A DNA stretch of 64,000 bases from Tanypteryx hageni (lineage: Eukaryota > Arthropoda > Insecta > Odonata > Petaluridae): the NCBI GenBank assembly GCA_028673005.1, contig CM054116.1, positions 77,202,572 to 77,266,571 on the forward strand, given 5' to 3'. Shown here one piece after another: positions 62,131 to 64,000 of this stretch. Each line of letters starts with the position of its first letter. Position 1 is the first letter of the stretch. A program made the translations under genes and the position numbers. The notes beneath the pieces were generated by a model. The model was not told the DNA's origin, did no database searches, and worked only from the letters and a program-made list of their open reading frames with translations.

Positions 62131-62399
62131 CTATTTGGGTCTTATTTTCTCGTAGGTGAAATGTTGTTGGATAGCTTGCAATTGTGCTTTTTCCGTGTTC
62201 TTGTCCTTAGAGCCTACAACATTAGGTCCAACATTTGCACCAGCTACCCCTGCTCTCCTCTTTGCAAAGTGGAACTGCTCCAGGGCAAACTCGTAAAATT
62301 CATTCTCCATCTGCCATACTTTGGACTTTTTAATGGTTGCAATTGTTTCCTGTGATGGCTCTACCTTCTGTGTGGTTTTTCGGAGATGTGACCTATTAC
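62131..62399 (-). CDS. Hs2st: Hs2st last coding exon
   Basis: On the - strand the acceptor GTTGCTGCAG ends at 62400. The exon encodes [20 protein letters not shown], then [20 protein letters not shown] and a C-terminus ending [12 protein letters not shown] before TAG (62133-62131). The C-terminal tail with YEKI.PK is characteristic of HS2ST. The stretch [20 protein letters not shown] is a poorly conserved linker. The frame is open upstream to a Met in the intron, but the acceptor and the homology place the exon start at 62399. Confidence 0.93.
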
Positions 62400-63895
62400 C
62401 TGCAGCAACCATAAATAACTTTTAAATGATATATATTTGCAGTTATAGAAGTTTCTATTGCTTAAAATACTTATTTAGACTTTTTTAATTAACAAGACAT
62501 TAAAAAATCATTTAGATATTTAAAACTATTTGTTTATAAGCAAAGATGTGAGAGCATATGAAACAAATTGTCTCTTAATTTGAAATGGATATGAATATGG
62601 GATGCTATGGGAAAAGTATTTTCACAGATATGGAATGTCTATTGATTAACTTTGGTTCTACTGATGGGTGGCATATGGGATATTGTAGATAAATCTCAGT
62701 CAAAAGCTACAATTTTCATTGACAAATGGATCTCTACATAATACTCTTGAAAATTCTTTATTTTTTATTTTGATGTAACAAGAATAAGTAATCTTAAAAC
62801 CAGAATCCGAGTTATTTTAGAACTGTAAAAAATGAAATATTGTCATCACAATATATCATATTTATTTAGTATGCTTTTTCCCCACATAAACATTTGAAAA
62901 ACTCAAATTAATCTCATATTCATGCAACATGAAATAAATTCATGTGGATCACTTATTTTATGTTGCAGACACAGACGGAAAAGAAAGAACCAATTTAGTT
63001 TTGTAGAAATGGTATAAGCTAACTTTGAATATTGAAGCAATGGATAATTAAAACATTATGAGCACTAATCATGAACTGAGGATGAACTTAACTGTTTTGG
63101 TAATGAGCCAAAGCTCCACGGAAGAACTGAGGTAAGGTACTCTCTAGCAGAGAAATAAAATCTGGAAGCTCTTCTGTTATGCCAACTAGCATATAATGCC
63201 TCAAAAGATTCTGCTTTGCCTCTGCCAAAGCCCATTCATTGCCAACCTCCCTTGGAAAAAAACATTTAATGCAACTTTAAGAGAAAGTTATATTATATAA
63301 ATCCATCATTTAAATAGCTAAGGAATAAATAGTCCCATGACAAAGTATTCACAAATGGGATTTTTTGTAAGATGAATAAACCATTTGTGTTAGCGTACCT
63401 AAGGTACAAAAAATAAGCATACAAATTTTAATCTGTTATGCATCTGGTAATGGATGCTCATTTTATCTCATAGCCATTTCAAATTTATCATATTTCTTTA
63501 GTTATGCGTAATTAGAGTGCTTTGCTTAAAGTAATTTGTATTAAAATGTATCTATTTAAATCTTAAAGTTCTCTCTTGATTTTCTCATCAGAAACTCAGC
63601 AGGAGAAATTAATGAAATTCACTATAAAATTTATTGGACCTATGAAAAAGTTTACATTAATACTCAATTTAACTTTGTATTCACAATAAGAATGTAAATG
63701 GGATATAAAAAAATCTGGAGAATGCATAAAAGTTTATCATTGGTTGTGCAAGAAAAATTTTGAAAATGTTTGGGAGAAACAAAAATACTATTCTCACCAA
63801 CAGCCGGCAGCATGGCCACAAAAGAAAGGAATCTGTAGCCACATATTGTCAGGATCACAGTCAGGTTGGCTCAACTCCACACACTCATCAAATGA
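62131..63895 (-). CDS. Hs2st: Heparan sulfate 2-O-sulfotransferase, C-terminal exons, 5' part outside window
   Basis: Three exons on the - strand, 63895-63798, 63250-63093 and 62399-62131, join in consistent phase and encode about 174 C-terminal residues. Hs2st is a Golgi type II membrane enzyme that moves sulfate from PAPS to the 2-O position of iduronic acid in heparan sulfate, which affects FGF and other growth-factor signalling. The residues match the animal HS2ST family closely as I remember it, including [40 protein letters not shown] and YEKIRPK. The membrane anchor and the PAPS-binding segments lie upstream, beyond the right edge. The gene is convergent with ush. Confidence 0.92.
62400..63092 (-). 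other. Hs2st: Hs2st last intron
   Basis: A 693-bp AT-rich intron, GTTAAG to GCTGCAG on the - strand. No repeat was recognised. Confidence 0.7.
63093..63250 (-). CDS. Hs2st: Hs2st penultimate exon
   Basis: On the - strand the acceptor TTTTCCAAG ends at 63251 and the donor is GTTAAG at 63092. The first base completes Trp, then [20 protein letters not shown], then [19 protein letters not shown] and [13 protein letters not shown] follow. This corresponds to the family segment with NLL..Y.LVGVTEELEDF..LLE..LP.FF. One base is left over and joins the last exon to give Ser. Confidence 0.92.
63251..63797 (-). other. Hs2st: Hs2st intron
   Basis: A 547-bp AT-rich intron, GTGAGA to TCCAAG on the - strand. 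A 64-codon open frame overlapping its edge is only exon 63798-63895 in another frame. Confidence 0.7.
63798..63895 (-). CDS. Hs2st: Hs2st antepenultimate exon
   Basis: On the - strand a T-rich tract ends in CATAG at 63896 and the exon runs to the donor GTGAGA at 63797. It encodes [20 protein letters not shown] followed by [12 protein letters not shown] and two bases of a Trp codon. The Cys residues and the [10 protein letters not shown] block are conserved in 2-O-sulfotransferases (the family's Cys pairs form disulfides in the Golgi lumen). The two-base overhang is completed by the first base of the next exon. Confidence 0.9.
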
Positions 63896-63949
63896 CTATG
63901 AAAAAGAAGTTATTAATTAAATATTTGAATCAATAACTAAATAAAATGT

Positions 63950-63950
<1 letters not shown>

Positions 63951-64000
<50 letters not shown>
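63951..64000. repeat. (AT)n microsatellite at the right edge
   Basis: An uninterrupted run of alternating A and T reaches the last base of the window, so its full length is unknown. It lies in the Hs2st intron upstream of exon 63895-63798. Confidence 0.95.

Overview
The window is eukaryotic nuclear DNA from an arthropod, most likely an insect. The evidence is GT-AG introns, AT-rich noncoding DNA, many hAT-type miniature transposons and microsatellites, and the two genes recognised. I cannot name the order or species.

Positions 1 to about 41,467 hold no coding exon that I can support. The stretch has a 0.7-kb tandem duplication at the far left, several transposon copies, a (TA)n run, and many long polypyrimidine or polypurine tracts. 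One CpG-richer stretch lies near 22.7-23.3 kb. Since the first visible exon of the gene to the right begins in mid-codon, some or all of this stretch may be its first intron or 5' regulatory DNA.

Positions 41,468-54,712 (+ strand) hold eight coding exons of a Friend-of-GATA (FOG) protein, the u-shaped (ush/ZFPM) family. The joined product is about 1,677 residues without its N-terminus. It has five FOG-type C2HC fingers, four C2H2 fingers, a further C2HC-like finger split across an intron, a PLDLS motif for CtBP, and a cluster of sumoylation consensus sites near the C-terminus. Splice phases agree at every junction except inside exon 4. There the reading frame must move by one base within a C-rich tract, through an extra C, a small unrecognised intron, or a real lesion. 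Intron 1 of the visible set carries a perfect 64-bp inverted repeat.

Positions 54,713-62,130 are the gap between two convergent genes. It holds the ush 3' UTR, three hAT-like elements (one of about 1.58 kb with an 8-bp target duplication), two short tandem-repeat arrays each interrupted by an element, and a possible eroded exon on the - strand.

Positions 62,131-63,895 (- strand) hold the last three coding exons of heparan sulfate 2-O-sulfotransferase (Hs2st). The rest of that gene lies beyond the right edge. The two genes are tail to tail and nothing suggests a shared pathway: ush is a nuclear GATA cofactor and Hs2st is a Golgi enzyme.
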